Source: Tardiphaga sp. P9-11 (GTDB taxonomy: Bacteria; Pseudomonadota; Alphaproteobacteria; Rhizobiales; Xanthobacteraceae). From it: DNA of 64,000 nt. The notes beneath the pieces were generated by a model that worked only from the letters and a program-made list of their open reading frames with translations, made no database searches and was not told the origin of the DNA. Shown in pieces: positions 1-8,059 of the stretch. The DNA lies in contig NZ_NPKQ01000002.1 in assembly GCF_008329525.1 (NCBI RefSeq), forward strand, positions 930,001 to 994,000, read 5' to 3'. Made by a program: the position numbers and the translations under genes. Within the stretch, counting starts at the first letter, position 1, and every line of letters begins with the position of its first letter.

Positions 1-1
1 G

Positions 2-787
2 GTGGTCCAGAATCCGTTCGACCCGGCGCAGCTCGAACTGATCAATTCGCGCATCGCGCCGCTGTGGACGGCGGAAGGCCAGAAGCCGTTTCTGCTCGGC
101 ACCGACGAACAGGGTCGCGATATCTATTCGGCGATCCTCTACGGCATGCGGATCTCGCTGGTGGTCGGCGTGCTCGGCGTCAGTTTTGCGGCGGTGCTCG
201 GCATCGGGCTCGGCCTGATCGCAGGCTATATCGGCGGCGCCGTCGACAGCCTGATCATGCGCATCGCCGATGTGCAGCTCACCTTTCCGGCCATCCTGAT
301 CGCGCTGTTGATCGACGGCGTGGTGAAGTCGGCGCTCGGCAATCACCTGGATGCCTCGACCACGCTGATCGTGCTGGTGGTCGCCATCGGGCTGAGTTTC
401 TGGGTGCAATATGCCCGCACCGTGCGCGGCTCGGTGATGGTGGAGAAGAACAAAGACTATGTCGCCGCGGCGCAGCTGATCGGCCTGCCCGCGCGCGTGA
501 TCATGATCCGCCATGTACTGCCCAACACGATGGGGCCGATCCTGGTGATAGCCACCATCAATCTGGCGCTCGCGATCATCACCGAGGCAACATTGTCGTT
601 TTTGGGCTCGGGCATGCCCGATACCATGCCGTCGCTGGGCACGCTGATCCGCATCGGCAACAACTATCTGTTCTCCGGCGAATGGTGGGTCATCGCCTTT
701 CCCGGACTCGCGCTGGCCTCGCTGATCCTGTCCATCAACCTGCTCGGCGACTGGCTGCGCGATGCGCTGAACCCGAAGCTGCAATGA
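2..787 (+). CDS. Peptide/dipeptide ABC transporter permease (DppC/OppC family), 5' end outside window
   Basis: Inner-membrane permease subunit of a peptide or nickel-type ABC importer. The visible 261 residues have five to six hydrophobic segments and the ATPase-coupling EAA loop near residues 155-178 (AAAQLIGLP followed by RHVLPNTMGPI). Family members run near 290-300 residues, so a short N-terminal part lies upstream of base 1 and the GTG at base 2 is probably internal. Two cognate ATPase genes follow directly on the same strand, which supports an Opp/Dpp-type operon whose binding protein and first permease are off the left edge. The substrate cannot be told from this subunit. Confidence 0.9.
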   Translation: MVQNPFDPAQLELINSRIAPLWTAEGQKPFLLGTDEQGRDIYSAILYGMRISLVVGVLGVSFAAVLGIGLGLIAGYIGGAVDSLIMRIADVQLTFPAILIALLIDGVVKSALGNHLDASTTLIVLVVAIGLSFWVQYARTVRGSVMVEKNKDYVAAAQLIGLPARVIMIRHVLPNTMGPILVIATINLALAIITEATLSFLGSGMPDTMPSLGTLIRIGNNYLFSGEWWVIAFPGLALASLILSINLLGDWLRDALNPKLQ

Positions 788-812
788 TGGCTCACCTCAC
801 ACAGTGCCCGAC

Positions 813-1820
813 ATGAGCGTTCCCGTTCTCTCCGTGCGCGACCTGCGCGTCGAATTCGCCAGCAGGCGCGGCGTGCTCCGCGCCATCGATGGCGTGTCCT
901 TCGATATCGCCAAGGGCGAGGTGCTGGGCGTGGTCGGCGAATCCGGCGCCGGCAAATCGGTGACCGGACTTGCGGCCATTGGGCTGATCGATCCGCCCGG
1001 ACGGATCGCGGGCGGCGAGATCCTGTTGTCGGGCCTGCGCATCGACAACCTGCCGGCGGAGGAGATGCGCCGCATTCGCGGCAAGCGCATCGCCATGATC
1101 TTTCAGGATCCGCTGACCAGCCTCAATCCGCTGTATCGGATTGGCGACCAACTGGTGGAGACCATCCGCACCCATCTCAACATGAACGAGACGCAGGCGC
1201 GCAAGCGCGCGGTGGATCTGCTCGCCGAGGTCGGCATTCCCGCGCCGGACAAGCGCATCGACGCCTATCCGCATGAGTTTTCCGGCGGCATGCGACAGCG
1301 CGTGGTGATCGCGCTGGCGATCGCGGCCGAACCCGAACTGATCATCGCCGACGAGCCGACCACCGCGCTCGATGTTTCCGTGCAGGCGCAGATCATCGCG
1401 CTGATCAAGCGGCTCGGCCGCGATCATGGCACCGCCGTGATGCTGGTGACCCATGACATGGGCGTGATCGCCGAGACGTCCGACCGCGTGGCCGTGATGT
1501 ATTCCGGGCGCATCGCCGAGATCGGCCCGGTGCGCGACGTGGTGCAGAACCCACTGCATCCCTATGCTAAGGGATTGATGGGCGCGATTCCGACACTGAC
1601 CGGCGACGCTTCGCAGCGGCTGGTGCAGATTCCCGGATCGATGCCGCGTCTCTCGGCCATCCCGCAGGGCTGCGCGTTCAATCCGCGCTGCAGTTTTGCG
1701 TTCGACCGGTGCCGCGTGGAGCGACCGGAGCCGATCGCTGTGGGCGCGCAACAAGTCGCCTGTCATCTCTATGACCCCCGCCATTCCCATGACCACGCCC
1801 ATGCGGAGAGCGTGGCATGA
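813..1820 (+). CDS. Peptide ABC transporter ATP-binding protein (DppD/OppD family)
   Basis: Cytoplasmic ATPase of the peptide importer. It shows Walker A GESGAGKS near residues 42-49, the signature SGGMRQRV, Walker B LIIADEP and the switch His in THDMG. A C-terminal oligopeptide-transporter extension carries a Cys pattern ([10 protein letters not shown]). I chose the ATG at 813 because family members start close to the PVLSVRDL strand; an in-frame GTG at 804 would add three residues. No strong ribosome-binding site distinguishes them. The stop overlaps the start of the next ATPase gene by four bases (ATGA), so the two are translationally coupled. Confidence 0.92.
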   Translation: MSVPVLSVRDLRVEFASRRGVLRAIDGVSFDIAKGEVLGVVGESGAGKSVTGLAAIGLIDPPGRIAGGEILLSGLRIDNLPAEEMRRIRGKRIAMIFQDPLTSLNPLYRIGDQLVETIRTHLNMNETQARKRAVDLLAEVGIPAPDKRIDAYPHEFSGGMRQRVVIALAIAAEPELIIADEPTTALDVSVQAQIIALIKRLGRDHGTAVMLVTHDMGVIAETSDRVAVMYSGRIAEIGPVRDVVQNPLHPYAKGLMGAIPTLTGDASQRLVQIPGSMPRLSAIPQGCAFNPRCSFAFDRCRVERPEPIAVGAQQVACHLYDPRHSHDHAHAESVA

Positions 1821-2830
1821 CGGCGCTGGTGCAGGCCCGCAATCTCAAACGCGCCTTCGATGTCTCGAAGCCCTGGCTCAACCGCGTCATCGAGCGCAGC
1901 CCGATGGAGTTTCTCAAAGCCGTCGACGGTGTCTCCTTCGAGATCAAGCGCGGCGAGACCTTTGCGCTGGTCGGCGAATCCGGCTCGGGCAAGAGCACGG
2001 TGGCGCGGATGGTGGTCGGGCTGCTGCCGCCGACATCGGGCGACGTGATCATCGACGGCGTGTCGATGAGCGACCCCAGACAGGCGGGCGCGCGAAAGCT
2101 GCTGCGCAAGCGGATCCAGATGATCTTTCAGGACCCCTATGCGAGCCTCAATCCGCGGCTGCGCGTCGATGCCATCATTGCGGAGCCGATCCGCGCTTTC
2201 GATCTCATTCAGGGCGAGCGCGACATCCGCGCCCGCGTCGGCGAATTGCTGACGCTGGTGGGTCTGCATCCCGACGACGGGCAGAAGTATCCGCATCAGT
2301 TCTCCGGCGGCCAGCGCCAGCGTATCGCGATTGCCCGCGCACTCGCATCGGAGGCTGAGTTCATCGTCTGCGACGAGCCGACCTCGGCGCTGGATGTCTC
2401 GGTGCAGGCGCAGATTCTCAACCTGATGCGCGAACTGCAGGACAAATTCGGCCTGACCTATCTGTTCATCAGCCACAACCTTGCTGTGGTCAGGCACATG
2501 GCCGACCGGATTGGCGTGATGTATCTCGGCCGCATCGTGGAGATTGCGGAAGGTCGCGAACTCTTCCGCGCGCCGCGGATGCCCTATACGCGCATGCTGC
2601 TGGGCGCCGTGCCGGATCTCGCCATGTCAGGCCGCGCGCGGATTGCGGTCTCCGGCGAGATTCCGAATCCGATCGATCCGCCCTCCGGTTGCACGTTTCA
2701 TCCGCGCTGCCCGGAAGTGTTCGATCTCTGTCGCAAGGTGGTGCCGGATCTGGTCGACGGCGTCGCCTGTCATGCGGTCAACAAACTGATCGCACCACCG
2801 GCCGGGCCCGTCCCGGCCGCACGGCGGTAG
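1817..2830 (+). CDS. Peptide ABC transporter ATP-binding protein (DppF/OppF family)
   Basis: Second ATPase of the importer, which pairs with the DppD-type subunit. Visible motifs are Walker A GESGSGKS at residues 53-60, signature SGGQRQRIAIA, Walker B FIVCDEP, the SHNLAVV switch region and a C-terminal oligopeptide-transporter extension with GCTFHPRCPE. Length (337 residues) is normal. An N-terminal insert before the first strand (KPWLNRVIERSPMEF) is typical of the F-type subunit. It is the last gene of the operon: a 170-bp gap follows before the convergent recA gene. Confidence 0.92.
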   Translation: MTALVQARNLKRAFDVSKPWLNRVIERSPMEFLKAVDGVSFEIKRGETFALVGESGSGKSTVARMVVGLLPPTSGDVIIDGVSMSDPRQAGARKLLRKRIQMIFQDPYASLNPRLRVDAIIAEPIRAFDLIQGERDIRARVGELLTLVGLHPDDGQKYPHQFSGGQRQRIAIARALASEAEFIVCDEPTSALDVSVQAQILNLMRELQDKFGLTYLFISHNLAVVRHMADRIGVMYLGRIVEIAEGRELFRAPRMPYTRMLLGAVPDLAMSGRARIAVSGEIPNPIDPPSGCTFHPRCPEVFDLCRKVVPDLVDGVACHAVNKLIAPPAGPVPAARR

Positions 2831-2933
2831 TTGCGGTCAGGCGCACTCAGATCAGGGTATACTCAAACGACAACGCGGCAGGCACCGCAGGGTATCGGCA
2901 ACAGACCCCCACAGCACCCACCGCGAAACACAT

Positions 2934-2952
2934 CAGCTGACAGTGTCAGCTG
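2934..2952. repeat. 19-bp perfect palindrome between the dpp operon and recA
   Basis: CAGCTGACA and TGTCAGCTG are perfect 9-base arms around a single G. There is no T-run on either side, so it is not a classical intrinsic terminator, although it lies between two convergent transcription units. It could be a bidirectional RNA hairpin or a protein-binding site. The rest of the 170-bp gap shows nothing recognisable. Confidence 0.5.
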
Positions 2953-2999
2953 CGATATCGATCCGGATCAGCGTCGACCGCCCTCCGGATCGGATCGTC

Positions 3000-4100
3000 T
3001 TATTCTTCGACCGGCTCCTCGCCGTCATGATCTTCATCGCGCTCGACGGGACCGGCCAGAATCTGTTCGGCGATCAGTCCGGAATTCTGCCGGATCGAGG
3101 CTTCGATCCTGGCGGTCATGTCCGGATTAGCCTTGAGGAAGGCCTTGGAATTCTCGCGACCCTGACCGAGGCGCTGGCTGTCATAGGAGAACCAGGCGCC
3201 GGACTTCTCGACGATTCCCGCTTTCACGCCGAGATCGAGAATTTCGCCCATCTTGGAAACGCCTTCGCCATACATGATGTCGAATTCGACCTGCTTGAAC
3301 GGCGGCGCCAGCTTGTTCTTCACGACCTTGACGCGAGTCGAGTTACCCACGACTTCGTCGCGCTCCTTGATCGCACCGATGCGGCGGATGTCGAGACGAA
3401 CCGAAGCGTAGAATTTCAGCGCATTGCCGCCGGTGGTGGTTTCCGGCGAGCCATACATCACACCGATCTTCATGCGGATCTGGTTGATGAAGATCACCAT
3501 CGTATTGGACTTGTTGATCGAGGCGGTCAGCTTGCGCAGCGCCTGGCTCATCAGACGGGCCTGCAGGCCGGGCAGCGAATCGCCCATTTCGCCTTCGAGT
3601 TCGGCACGCGGCACGAGAGCTGCGACGGAGTCGACGATCAGCACGTCCACCGCGCCGGAGCGCACCAGCGTATCGGCGATTTCCAGCGCCTGTTCGCCGT
3701 GATCCGGCTGCGAGATCAGGAGTTCATCGACATTGACGCCCAGCTTGCGGGCATAGACCGGGTCGAGCGCGTGTTCGGCGTCGATGAAAGCACAGATGCC
3801 GCCCTTCTTCTGGGCCTCGGCCACGCAATGCAGCGCCAGGGTGGTCTTGCCCGACGATTCCGGTCCGTAAATCTCGATCACCCGGCCCTTCGGCAAACCG
3901 CCGACGCCGAGCGCGATATCAAGCCCGAGCGAGCCCGACGAGATGACCTCGATATCCATCGAACGGTCATTCTTGCCCAGCTTCATCACCGAGCCCTTGC
4001 CGAACTGGCGCTCGATCTGGGAGAGCGCGGCCGACAGGGCCTTGGTCTTGTCCATGGAGGATCCTTCAACGATACGCAGGGCAGTCGGAGTGGCAGCCAT
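3000..4100 (-). CDS. recA: Recombinase RecA
   Basis: Strand-exchange ATPase and LexA co-protease, 366 residues. Walker A GPESSGKT is at residues 79-86. The ATP-binding core, the L1/L2 DNA-binding loops (with [21 protein letters not shown]) and an acidic C-terminus ([13 protein letters not shown]) are all present. The frame stays open upstream, but the ATG at 4100 has a strong AAGGAG ribosome-binding site (4107-4112) seven bases away and gives the N-terminus expected of rhizobial RecA ([12 protein letters not shown]). Expression should be damage-inducible, because a perfect SOS box lies 100 bases upstream of the start. Confidence 0.98.
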   Translation of the reverse strand: MAATPTALRIVEGSSMDKTKALSAALSQIERQFGKGSVMKLGKNDRSMDIEVISSGSLGLDIALGVGGLPKGRVIEIYGPESSGKTTLALHCVAEAQKKGGICAFIDAEHALDPVYARKLGVNVDELLISQPDHGEQALEIADTLVRSGAVDVLIVDSVAALVPRAELEGEMGDSLPGLQARLMSQALRKLTASINKSNTMVIFINQIRMKIGVMYGSPETTTGGNALKFYASVRLDIRRIGAIKERDEVVGNSTRVKVVKNKLAPPFKQVEFDIMYGEGVSKMGEILDLGVKAGIVEKSGAWFSYDSQRLGQGRENSKAFLKANPDMTARIEASIRQNSGLIAEQILAGPVERDEDHDGEEPVEE

Positions 4101-4199
4101 GATTAGCTCCTTATGAAGGGATTCGCGACAGAGACAAAAGACAAGCGCCAAAACGACGGCGCTGCTCGGGCTGAAATCAATGTACCCTATCTGTTCTAT

Positions 4200-4214
4200 G
4201 TTCGCAATATGTTC
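4200..4214 (-). promoter_or_regulatory. LexA (SOS) box of recA
   Basis: Read on the recA strand the site is GAAC-ATATTGC-GAAC, a perfect match to the alphaproteobacterial LexA consensus GAAC-N7-GAAC. It is centred about 107 bases upstream of the recA start codon. The next block upstream (from 4228) is the first copy of an IS-end-like repeat, so only 13 bases separate the operator from that element. Confidence 0.85.
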
Positions 4215-4227
4215 TTTTGGGAATTTC

Positions 4228-4285
4228 GGTACTGGCCTGTTTCCGACCGCAGTGGCCTAGTTTGAAAAAGGCAGTGGCCTGATTT
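4228..4285 (+). repeat. IS21-end-like 58-bp direct repeat, copy 1
   Basis: This block matches 5010-5067 at 53 of 58 positions, in the same orientation. Within it the motif TGGCCT(A)GTTT recurs three times at about 21-23-bp spacing (GGCCTGTTT, GGCCTAGTTT, GGCCTGATTT). That layout resembles the multiple terminal repeats of IS21-family elements. No transposase gene is present between or beside the copies. The IS21 attribution is from memory of the family's end structure and is an inference. Confidence 0.6.
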
Positions 4286-4296
4286 ACCGTTTACAG

Positions 4297-4488
4297 ATGG
4301 CCCGAACAGATTTCCTGATTGTCTTGTTTTTAGTTGTTAGCCCGTTCGCGACCGTCGCTGGATGCCTGTTGTGGGTTTTTAGCCAGCGCTTCAAATCGGT
4401 TGGGGCTGTAATGGCGATCTATTCCGCCGGGGTATTCACTGGGATCATATTGACGGCCCTGGCTGACCCAGGCCCCACCCTTCATTGA
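4297..4488 (+). CDS. Small two-helix membrane protein, unknown
   Basis: A 63-residue protein made almost entirely of two hydrophobic segments (about residues 6-28 and 36-55) with a short basic loop between them. It sits inside the segment bounded by the two direct repeats and starts 12 bases after copy 1. A GC-rich terminator follows. There is no strong ribosome-binding site (upstream TTTACAG). I do not recognise a family; it may be a passenger gene or chance coding within the mobile segment. Confidence 0.45.
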   Translation: MARTDFLIVLFLVVSPFATVAGCLLWVFSQRFKSVGAVMAIYSAGVFTGIILTALADPGPTLH

Positions 4489-4497
4489 TAGGGATAA

Positions 4498-4517
4498 GGC
4501 CGCCTCAGTGGGCGGCC
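4498..4517. terminator. Bidirectional intrinsic terminator
   Basis: Perfect 7-bp stem GGCCGCC / GGCGGCC with a 6-base loop, followed by TCTTTCATTT on the plus strand. It lies between two convergent genes (ends at 4488 and 4527) and can serve both. Confidence 0.7.
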
Positions 4518-4526
4518 TCTTTCATT

Positions 4527-5030
4527 TCAGCCGTCAATAAAGTTCGGTGGCGGCGGTAGGTTTGGCGGCGAATAGTCTTCTGGGAACGGCAGCAGGAAAT
4601 TGGTCCCCCATTGCGGAAATTCCCTATCAAGCCGATCCATGAATACGCGCCAGTGCGGAGAGTATTTCATCAGCATCAAAACTGCGCTCATATGCTCGCG
4701 CAGCTTTGGATGGCCAACATCCTCAGTGAGCCGTTGAAATAGCTTGTTCTTATAAGCGCCACTCGGTGTTTTTGGGGTGAGGCGCTTTAGCTCATCCCAA
4801 ACGCCGGGAGCCAAACGTTTGTAGATGATGTTATTGGTCCAATGGCCGATCACGCCGGGGCGTCCGGCATTTTCGACGTAAGCCCAGCCATTAAGTCGGA
4901 ATATCTGTTTGTAGAATTCGGCAGGGAACGTTTTGACCCATGGGCGCAATTCCTTTGCAACGAACCTTTCAAGAATTTTGGCCAGTGCATCGCGCTGGCG
5001 GAAATCCTGGGTACTGGCCTGTTTCCGACC
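4527..5030 (-). pseudogene. P63C-domain protein, 5' truncated at an IS-end-like repeat
   Basis: The sequence LRPWVKTFPAEFYKQIFRLNGW, then GHWTNNIIYKRLAPGVWDEL and LTEDVGHPKLREHMSAVLMLM, is the C-terminal P63C domain (found in antirepressor-like phage and mobile-element proteins). A TTG at 4949 could open a 140-residue protein. In-frame family-like sequence (DALAKILERFVAKE) continues upstream to about 5010. There the frame runs into repeat copy 2 and meets TAG at 5031-5033. The N-terminal domain expected of full-length members is therefore missing. This looks like the 3' remnant of a larger gene cut by the repeat element. Confidence 0.75.
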
Positions 5031-5067
5031 CTAGTGGCCTAGTTTGAAAATGGCAGTGGCCTAGTTT
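5010..5067 (+). repeat. IS21-end-like 58-bp direct repeat, copy 2
   Basis: Second copy of the 4228-4285 block, same orientation, with five mismatches over 58 bases. The triple TGGCCTAGTTT-type motif is preserved. It truncates the 5' side of the P63C gene and ends three bases from the stop codon of the next small gene. Direct rather than inverted orientation means the pair cannot be the two ends of one intact element. Two solo ends, or one duplicated end, fit better. Confidence 0.6.
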
Positions 5068-5070
5068 GGC

Positions 5071-5310
5071 TCAATCAACTTCGTCAGCGAACCACTGGCA
5101 TTCTACTTTGGCGACGGCTTTCGCTTCCTCTGCGGTCTCATACAGACCAGCTCTATCTCGTTTAGGCCCCCAAATCGGCTCCTTGATAAACTCGTCGTCG
5201 CGGTAAAGCACTTCCTCAACAAATCGGAATAGCCCGTCGTCACGACGGACGATGAGCATCCGACGCTCGCCATCTTTGCTTGTGATCGTACTTACGGCTC
5301 TTTCGTTCAC
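5071..5310 (-). CDS. Conserved small hypothetical protein (rhizobial type)
   Basis: A 79-residue soluble protein with a compact beta-rich N-terminal half (RMLIVRRDDGLFRFVEEVLY) and a C-terminal helix GLYETAEEAKAVAKVECQWF. That pattern is common in short rhizobial proteins of unknown role. The stop codon lies three bases from repeat copy 2. Upstream bases GCTGTGAACG give no clear ribosome-binding site. Function unknown. Confidence 0.6.
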   Translation of the reverse strand: MNERAVSTITSKDGERRMLIVRRDDGLFRFVEEVLYRDDEFIKEPIWGPKRDRAGLYETAEEAKAVAKVECQWFADEVD

Positions 5311-5347
5311 AGCGTTTATACCGCCTCCGTGGGCCGCCTCCTTCGTC

Positions 5348-5569
5348 TTACACTCGGCTTCGCGACGTCAGATGGATCGTATCGAATCCGATCCGCGGTT
5401 CGTTCACGATCTTCAACAACGGGTCGTACTTGATTGGCTCCGGGACAGGGGCCTCCGGCTGGCGCCGGCGTGGGCGCGCGACAATCTGAGGTCGAAAGCC
5501 ATGTTCTTCGACGAAGCCCATTCTCGGTTCATCGAGTAGCTTTGACTGCCATGATTTTGTTTTCGTCAT
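5348..5569 (-). CDS. Hypothetical protein with duplicated EPRxGF motif
   Basis: A 73-residue candidate starting at the ATG at 5569 (MTKTKSWQSK), though the frame stays open further upstream. It holds an internal duplication: LLDEPRMGFVEEH near residue 11 and IVNEPRIGFDTIH near residue 54, joined by an Arg/Pro linker. The repeated motif argues for selection on this frame, but the ribosome-binding site is weak and I know no family. It is the better supported of two candidates in the otherwise gene-poor stretch 5311-5898. Confidence 0.35.
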   Translation of the reverse strand: MTKTKSWQSKLLDEPRMGFVEEHGFRPQIVARPRRRQPEAPVPEPIKYDPLLKIVNEPRIGFDTIHLTSRSRV

Positions 5570-5600
5570 CCCGCTATTGTAGCCGATGGCGGCGCGAGCG

Positions 5601-5786
5601 TCACGCCTTTGGCGACTGCGGTCCACGGCACTTGGCGCATTGCGCGAGATCCGGTTTCCCATGCTCACAGCGAGCCGTTGGTCCGCGGAGGAACCACTGA
5701 CGCTGCGTCTCGATTTCGGCCGGCACCATCTGGTGGATATGCGCTGCGTCGAGCACTCCTTGAGCGCCGGCTTGCGACCCGCACAC
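5601..5786 (-). CDS. Possible small Cys-containing protein, low confidence
   Basis: A 61-residue frame opened by GTG. Its C-terminal half, TARCEHGKPDLAQCAKCRG, looks like a small zinc-knuckle-type Cys cluster (C..H, CxxC). It precedes the EPRxGF frame on the same strand. No ribosome-binding site is evident and the N-terminus is unconvincing, so this may be a chance frame. Confidence 0.25.
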   Translation of the reverse strand: MCGSQAGAQGVLDAAHIHQMVPAEIETQRQWFLRGPTARCEHGKPDLAQCAKCRGPQSPKA

Positions 5787-5898
5787 ACCTCATGCCGCGC
5801 TTGCTGTCTGGGATGATAGTCCGCCGCGCGCAAGGGATGGCAAGGGATGGACGATCCCGCCATACATGTTAGAACGCTTCTAAATAGGAAGCCTGACG

Positions 5899-6126
5899 TT
5901 GAAACCGAAGAAAACCGCCGCCGAGCTTCAGAAGATCATTCGGGAAGCGTCCCGCGACGCCGGGCCCTGGCCCAAGAACATGACCCTGATCATCTATGCG
6001 CTGGACGACAGCTGGCGGATCATCGTGAGCTATTCCGACGCGTCACAGACGCCGTTTCGCGACCGGCTGATGGAGCTCAGCCTGCGCCTGACCGAGTTCT
6101 ACGATCTGGACGAAGGCACGGCCTAG
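5899..6126 (+). CDS. Conserved hypothetical protein
   Basis: A 75-residue acidic protein with the order helix, strand, helix (AAELQKIIREASRDAG, MTLIIYALDDSWRIIVSYSD, RDRLMELSLRLTEFYDLDEG). It starts at TTG, preceded by AGGAAG at 5887-5892 with a 6-base spacer, which decides this start. It resembles short conserved proteins of bradyrhizobia of unknown role. Confidence 0.65.
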   Translation: MKPKKTAAELQKIIREASRDAGPWPKNMTLIIYALDDSWRIIVSYSDASQTPFRDRLMELSLRLTEFYDLDEGTA

Positions 6127-6179
6127 CACCCGGCGACTTTGGTTCGAGAAGAGCGTCGCGCGCCACCCTCGCAACCGAC

Positions 6180-6566
6180 CTAACGCACAAAGTGTCGGTA
6201 TGCGATCCAGCCCACGAGCGCGAGCGAGAGCGCCCAGACGACCGCAATCACACCAGCCGCAGCCATACTCACCGGCCGCTGCATGGCGGCCTCCGCCGCC
6301 GCGCGATGCTCGGCCATGATCTCCGGCGGGATCATGCGCAGGACCAGCGCGATGCCGAGCGGGACGATGATGAGATCGTCGAGATAACCAAGCAGCGGAA
6401 TGAAATCCGGAATCAGGTCGATCGGCGACAGCGCGTAAGCGGCCACCGCAAGCGCCAGTGCTTTCGCGCACCATGACACACGCGGATCACGCCCGGCGAG
6501 ATAGACCGCATGGGCATCACGCTTGATCGCCCGCGCCCATTGCTTCCATTGACCGGGGCGGTACAT
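6180..6566 (-). CDS. YkvA family (DUF1232) membrane protein
   Basis: 128 residues. The DUF1232 core spans about residues 32-75 with the hallmark ALSPIDLIPDFIPLLGYLDD, followed by two further hydrophobic segments. A basic N-terminus (QWKQWARAIKRDAHAVYLA) precedes it. The role of YkvA proteins is not established. The thioesterase gene lies 10 bases upstream on the same strand, so the two may share a transcript. Confidence 0.85.
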   Translation of the reverse strand: MYRPGQWKQWARAIKRDAHAVYLAGRDPRVSWCAKALALAVAAYALSPIDLIPDFIPLLGYLDDLIIVPLGIALVLRMIPPEIMAEHRAAAEAAMQRPVSMAAAGVIAVVWALSLALVGWIAYRHFVR

Positions 6567-6575
6567 GGCTTCGAT

Positions 6576-7013
6576 CTATCCTGCGAGATGCGTTTCGCGC
6601 GTGGCGATCAGATCGCGAATTGCTTGCGCGACCGGCACCGGGCGATGGGTGCTCTGGTCGGTATTGACCCAGACGATCTCGCCGGTCGCAAACGGATGAT
6701 CGCCCGCGCGTGGAAAGATAGCGAGCTCGAACACCAGACTTGAGTTGCCGATCCGCGCCACGCGTGCGGCGACGTCGAGCTCCTGATCGAACGGGATCGG
6801 CGCCTTGTATTCGATCACTGATTTGACGACGTGAAAGTCGACGCCACTCGCTTTGGCGTCGGCAAACTGGTCATAGCCGAGCGCACGAAAATACTCGGTG
6901 ATGGTGGTGTCGAAGTAAGTGAGATAGTGCGCGTTGAAGACGACGCCCTGACCGTCGATCTCGGAATAGCGCACCCGAAACGGGTGAAAGAACCAGAACC
7001 GGTCGCGTGACAT
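6576..7013 (-). CDS. Acyl-CoA thioesterase (4HBT / YbgC-like hotdog fold)
   Basis: 145 residues. The hotdog motif RVRYSEIDGQGVVFNAHYLTYFDTTITEYFR near residues 10-40 carries the usual Asp of the YbgC/4-hydroxybenzoyl-CoA thioesterase group. Start chosen at the ATG at 7013 because GAGGGG lies just upstream and the product then begins at the domain; the frame stays open 34 codons further. It probably hydrolyses short- or medium-chain acyl-CoA, but the substrate cannot be assigned. It is followed closely by the YkvA gene. Confidence 0.88.
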   Translation of the reverse strand: MSRDRFWFFHPFRVRYSEIDGQGVVFNAHYLTYFDTTITEYFRALGYDQFADAKASGVDFHVVKSVIEYKAPIPFDQELDVAARVARIGNSSLVFELAIFPRAGDHPFATGEIVWVNTDQSTHRPVPVAQAIRDLIATRETHLAG

Positions 7014-7116
7014 GTGCCCCTCGCTTATTTGCGGCGGCTTCGTTCTCCGCCCTTGTGCTCCCCTAGCCTCTCCTGTGCAGCAAGGCCAGCCGCCGCGTGG
7101 AGAGTCATGCTGCAAC

Positions 7117-7434
7117 TCAGGTCCGCTTGATCGCCTTCAGCACGATGAAAATGTGCGATGCTGCGATGATCACCGACGCCAACATGAGTCCGAGATTGGC
7201 GCCGTGGACCTTCTCCGGCGCGAATGTCATCGCCGTCCAGATGATCAGGCGCACCGTCAGCATGAAGATCACCATGCCCCACAGCGCGATCCGCTTCGGC
7301 GCATCCCATGTCGGCTGGCCGTCGAGGCCCCACTGCATCGCGATGCGCTCACCTGCGATCCGCGGCTCGCCATAGAGGTTGCCCCCGATCATCACGGCCA
7401 GAGCACATACAAATACGATATCGGCTGACAACAT
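7117..7434 (-). CDS. Small integral membrane protein, hypothetical
   Basis: 105 residues with three predicted membrane segments (about 3-20, 48-68 and 78-100). Between the first two lies RIAMQWGLDGQPTWDAPKRIALW, reminiscent of the DUF1648-type motif of small membrane proteins. Same strand as the thioesterase gene and about 100 bases upstream of it. Function unknown. Confidence 0.7.
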   Translation of the reverse strand: MLSADIVFVCALAVMIGGNLYGEPRIAGERIAMQWGLDGQPTWDAPKRIALWGMVIFMLTVRLIIWTAMTFAPEKVHGANLGLMLASVIIAASHIFIVLKAIKRT

Positions 7435-7689
7435 GAGCGCGCCCTATATGAAACCACGGCCGGATGACGCCCGATGTCATCGACGCTTTCGATGACGCGC
7501 GGGCAATGGCACCCCGAGGTGGACCATGGCGCCGAAAGCGGAATTTGGCACGAAGCTGACTGCGCCAAAAAAACCGCTCATTTGCCGCAAATTTTGCATA
7601 TTTCTGTCGACGCGCGGAATAAGTTAGTTTAGCGGTACTATCGTCTTGAAGCAACCTCAGGTGCTGCAAGCCATTTACGCGCGCGCCAG

Positions 7690-7914
7690 ATGTGGTCGTT
7701 TCCCGTGCCTCGATTTTTCTTTCATATCATCGCCGAAAACACGTTCCTCGACGATGAAGGGACGAGCTTCAGCGACGATCAGGAAGCGATGCTGCACGCA
7801 CGTGAGCTTGCAGTGGAGATGATGCGCAGCATCGGCGTCGTGAAAGGCGCGATCGTCATCGAGAACGAAGACAGCGGCGGATTGTTCGAAGTACCGCTGT
7901 CCTGGAGCAACTAG
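7690..7914 (+). CDS. DUF6894-like small protein
   Basis: 74 residues with the PRFFFHI start and DDEGTSFSDDQEAMLHARELAVEMMR core typical of a widespread rhizobial small-protein family of unknown role. A GTG at 7705 would give the common family start (M/V-PRFFFH) and may be the true one; neither candidate has a clear ribosome-binding site. It stands alone, with 255 bases upstream that hold nothing I recognise. Confidence 0.65.
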   Translation: MWSFPVPRFFFHIIAENTFLDDEGTSFSDDQEAMLHARELAVEMMRSIGVVKGAIVIENEDSGGLFEVPLSWSN

Positions 7915-8059
7915 AGCCGTAAGCGGTGAGGCTCTCAAGCAATCAGCACCCGCCAAAATGTCGCAGGCAATAGACGCGTACCAGGTCGATTGCGCGCCGC
8001 AGTTTTTGTTGTCAGCCTGCCGGATGACGTGACGCAGTTAGCCGGGGAGCCAGACGCCG

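Noticed and set aside
2943-4106. 387-residue plus-strand frame opposite recA
   Set aside because: It is the antisense of recA, with low-complexity His/Arg/Asp composition typical of a high-GC shadow frame.
5252-5539. 95-residue plus-strand frame
   Set aside because: Overlaps two better-supported minus-strand frames and shows no family or ribosome-binding site.
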